Shown: positions 47,122-48,793 of the stretch, in pieces
Layout: every line of letters begins with the position of its first letter
Numbering within the stretch: the first letter of the stretch is position 1
Assembly: GCA_001839685.1 (NCBI GenBank)
Contig: MLAK01000558.1
Coordinates: forward strand, 1-48,793
DNA from: Tritrichomonas foetus
Taxonomy: Eukaryota; Parabasalia; Tritrichomonadida; Tritrichomonadidae
DNA: 48,793 bases
Direction of reading: 5' to 3'
Made by a program: the position numbers and the translations under genes
The notes under the pieces: model-generated
What the model was told of the DNA's origin: nothing
What the model saw: only the letters and a program-made list of their open reading frames with translations
Database searches by the model: none

Positions 47122-48492
47122 TCACATTTTTAATATCTCTTCCATTTGTCTTTCCAAAAACCAATGAATTGGATGTTTCCCAATCGGTGTATTTTCACTT
47201 ATGTATTTCCGAATCTGTGTATTTTTGTCTGTAAATAATTCTACAATATCATTACAAGCATGTTGTAATTCCTCTTTTGGCAAATCTGGAACAATATTAG
47301 TATCTTCAACATAGAGAGAAATTTGTTGTAGCAGATCTTTAAATTTAGGAATAAACTGTTGAATTGATGGCTTGTTTGAGAAATTTATAAGGCTAGTTAT
47401 TAAAATGCATTTTTTCTTTGCTACAGGATCTTCTATTTGAGTTAGCAGTGGTCCTAATCCCCTTAAAAAGAAAAATCCAGAAACAGCGTAATAAGGTCCA
47501 TCACCCTCAGGCATAACCCTTTTAGCTTCATGATATATCATCCAACATAACCACCTCAATATTGTTGGTATACATAAAGAACTTGTTATTGTTAAGAACT
47601 GTGTTATGATATCTTCTTCTGTAACTTGCTTCAAAGAGTTTCTATGTAAATCATCAGCAAACATTTGGAAAAATTTCGGAGCAAACAAATCCCTCACTGC
47701 TGCAAGAGAATTTGTCAATAAAGAATCACTCCTCAATAATTCTTGTGGTGGTGGAGCATTGATAAAGTAAAAGGATGCAATTACGTTTAAATAAAAGCAT
47801 AGTGATTTGTTGAATGAATGAATTTTTACAATTGATACTGCTAATTTTCTCTTTGATGCAGCATCAACTGGCATGGAAAACAATGAGCGGATTAAAAAAT
47901 AATCAGGCTGGATGATCATTTTTATTAGAAGTTCATTTAATGATTCAAAATCATTTGGTAATTTTGTCTGTAAAAATTGCAGTGAATTAACAAATATGGA
48001 TAATGGTTGAATGTTTTCTTGATGTAATATTAAGTTTATCATGTTACACAGCATTTCAACATTTATTTCATAGTCAAAATACAATTTAGATATTGATCCA
48101 TCTACATAATATAATCGAATCGCTTTATCATCTTTTTTCACTACATTTGACAATGCAAAACTGGAAATATATTCTTTACCATGAATTTGATCATATTCTA
48201 TTAAACCCTGTTGATAACAAAAAAGGAAAAAGCTTAAAAAAGTACGTTTTGACCTTGATGTTTTAGCTTTCACAATAATAAAAGGTGGACATTTTGAATC
48301 TATACTAGGATTATACAAGCATAATTTGTGAAATAGCGTATTAATATCATAATTTTTCACTTCTTTTATTGCATCATGAAAAGATGGACCAATTAATTTA
48401 AAAAATGCATGTGGCGAAGTTGCAGCTGTGACTGTGCTAGGAGTAATTGTCGTTGCAAGAAATTCCATAGGTTCTATTGTATCCAGGCTCAT
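47122..48492 (-). CDS. Ras GTPase-activating protein (RasGAP domain)
   Basis: 456 aa. The C-terminal half carries the RasGAP signatures in order: ELLRSDSLLTNSLAAV with the probable arginine finger Arg254 (the family has LFR--TLAS), then YYAVSGFFFLRGLGPLL near 340-355 (the family has VSGF-FLR---PAI). After this come KKKCILITSLINFSN (the RTL-L-AK--QNL helix) and YVEDTNIVPDLPKEEL (the NVPELP end of the domain). It would stimulate GTP hydrolysis by Ras-type GTPases and switch off their signals. The N-terminal ~230 residues are helical and unassigned; they could hold a divergent membrane or lipid-binding module. The segment usually placed between the finger and FLR is compact. The ATG at 48492 follows CTCAGAATC. 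Confidence 0.85.
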   Translation of the reverse strand: MSLDTIEPMEFLATTITPSTVTAATSPHAFFKLIGPSFHDAIKEVKNYDINTLFHKLCLYNPSIDSKCPPFIIVKAKTSRSKRTFLSFFLFCYQQGLIEYDQIHGKEYISSFALSNVVKKDDKAIRLYYVDGSISKLYFDYEINVEMLCNMINLILHQENIQPLSIFVNSLQFLQTKLPNDFESLNELLIKMIIQPDYFLIRSLFSMPVDAASKRKLAVSIVKIHSFNKSLCFYLNVIASFYFINAPPPQELLRSDSLLTNSLAAVRDLFAPKFFQMFADDLHRNSLKQVTEEDIITQFLTITSSLCIPTILRWLCWMIYHEAKRVMPEGDGPYYAVSGFFFLRGLGPLLTQIEDPVAKKKCILITSLINFSNKPSIQQFIPKFKDLLQQISLYVEDTNIVPDLPKEELQHACNDIVELFTDKNTQIRKYISENTPIGKHPIHWFLERQMEEILKM

Positions 48493-48793
48493 GATTCTGA
48501 GATTTTATTTCGGTATATAAAATTGAATAATTATTCGACTTTTCATTGATATATATACAATTACTTTCACAATTGCAAAATGCCTTTTCAAATTTCAAAA
48601 AGATAAAAGAATTTCAGGTGACACTTTTAAATAACTCGAACAAATTTGAGATTTGAGAGAATAATCAAATTTGATCAATCTGTTGAGGATTCAATCTCAT
48701 TAGATTTCTTATGAAATTCTAGATATTGCAATAAAGAAGATAAAATAACATGATAAATCAACATAAGAATAAATCAACATAAGAATAAATCAA
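48493..48793. other. Upstream region of the RasGAP gene, cut by the window end
   Basis: About 300 bp, AT-rich, with a partial direct repeat of AATAAATCAACATAAG at the very end (from about 48755). Nothing else is recognised. Confidence 0.4.

Noticed and set aside
1..48793. CRISPR arrays, rRNA genes, autonomous transposons or viral genes
   Set aside because: No regularly spaced repeats, rRNA-like conserved blocks, transposase, integrase, reverse transcriptase or viral replication genes were seen on either strand.

Overview
The window is nuclear DNA of a unicellular eukaryote, most probably a parabasalid close to Tritrichomonas or Trichomonas. The evidence is strongly AT-rich spacers, long genes that are almost all intron-free and use the standard code, and many TCATT-type initiator-like motifs just before start codons. 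A giant multi-pass adenylate cyclase, several Myb-type proteins, and 25-26 nt introns ending in ACTAACACCAG-like 3' signals point the same way. The species itself cannot be fixed from the sequence alone.

Layout: a receptor-like adenylate cyclase (93-5075), a Mei2-like RNA-binding protein (5885-6592), tRNA-Ala(TGC) on the minus strand (7195-7266) and an R2R3 Myb protein (7424-8044). Next comes a phosphatase pair: a PP6/Sit4-type catalytic subunit (8563-9480) followed by a SAPS-domain (PP6 regulatory subunit) protein with a long charged tail (9901-14532). A frameshifted gene (15898-16718), a 2.2 kb spacer, a helical-repeat protein (18933-21164) and a small unknown gene (21462-21863) follow. A divergent pair then shares a 122 bp promoter: a degenerate M18-aminopeptidase-like protein (22120-23214, minus) and an RFWD3-like RING/WD40 ubiquitin ligase (23337-24722). 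Beyond these lie an unknown 823-aa protein (24974-27445, minus), a minimal Cdc25-type phosphatase (27986-28450), a second Myb protein (28579-30018, minus) and a 2.9 kb gene-poor stretch.

The right part holds a SAPS-like helical protein whose frame is restored only by two tiny introns (32934-34463, minus), PTPA (34910-35836, minus), a BLTP2/FMP27-type bridge-like lipid-transfer protein (36303-40766) and a WD40 protein (41028-42017). A spacer with structured repeats and a two-base assembly gap comes next. Then there is a DegT-fold sugar 3-dehydratase-like enzyme carrying the His-for-Lys signature (43688-44755), a TPR-like protein (45321-46217), a small secreted or membrane-anchored candidate (46653-47066) and a RasGAP (47122-48492, minus).

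Functionally the window is rich in signalling: cAMP, PP6 with its regulatory subunit, the PP2A-class activator PTPA, Cdc25, RasGAP, and Myb/Mei2/RFWD3 regulators. Least expected are (1) two introns of 25 and 26 nt in one gene, (2) two families of small terminal-inverted-repeat or structured elements, each with two copies here, (3) an M18 peptidase relative that has lost every metal ligand I could place, (4) a probable dideoxysugar 3-dehydratase in a eukaryote, and (5) two candidate promoter motifs shared between genes. All homology calls come from reading motifs by eye; no database search was run.
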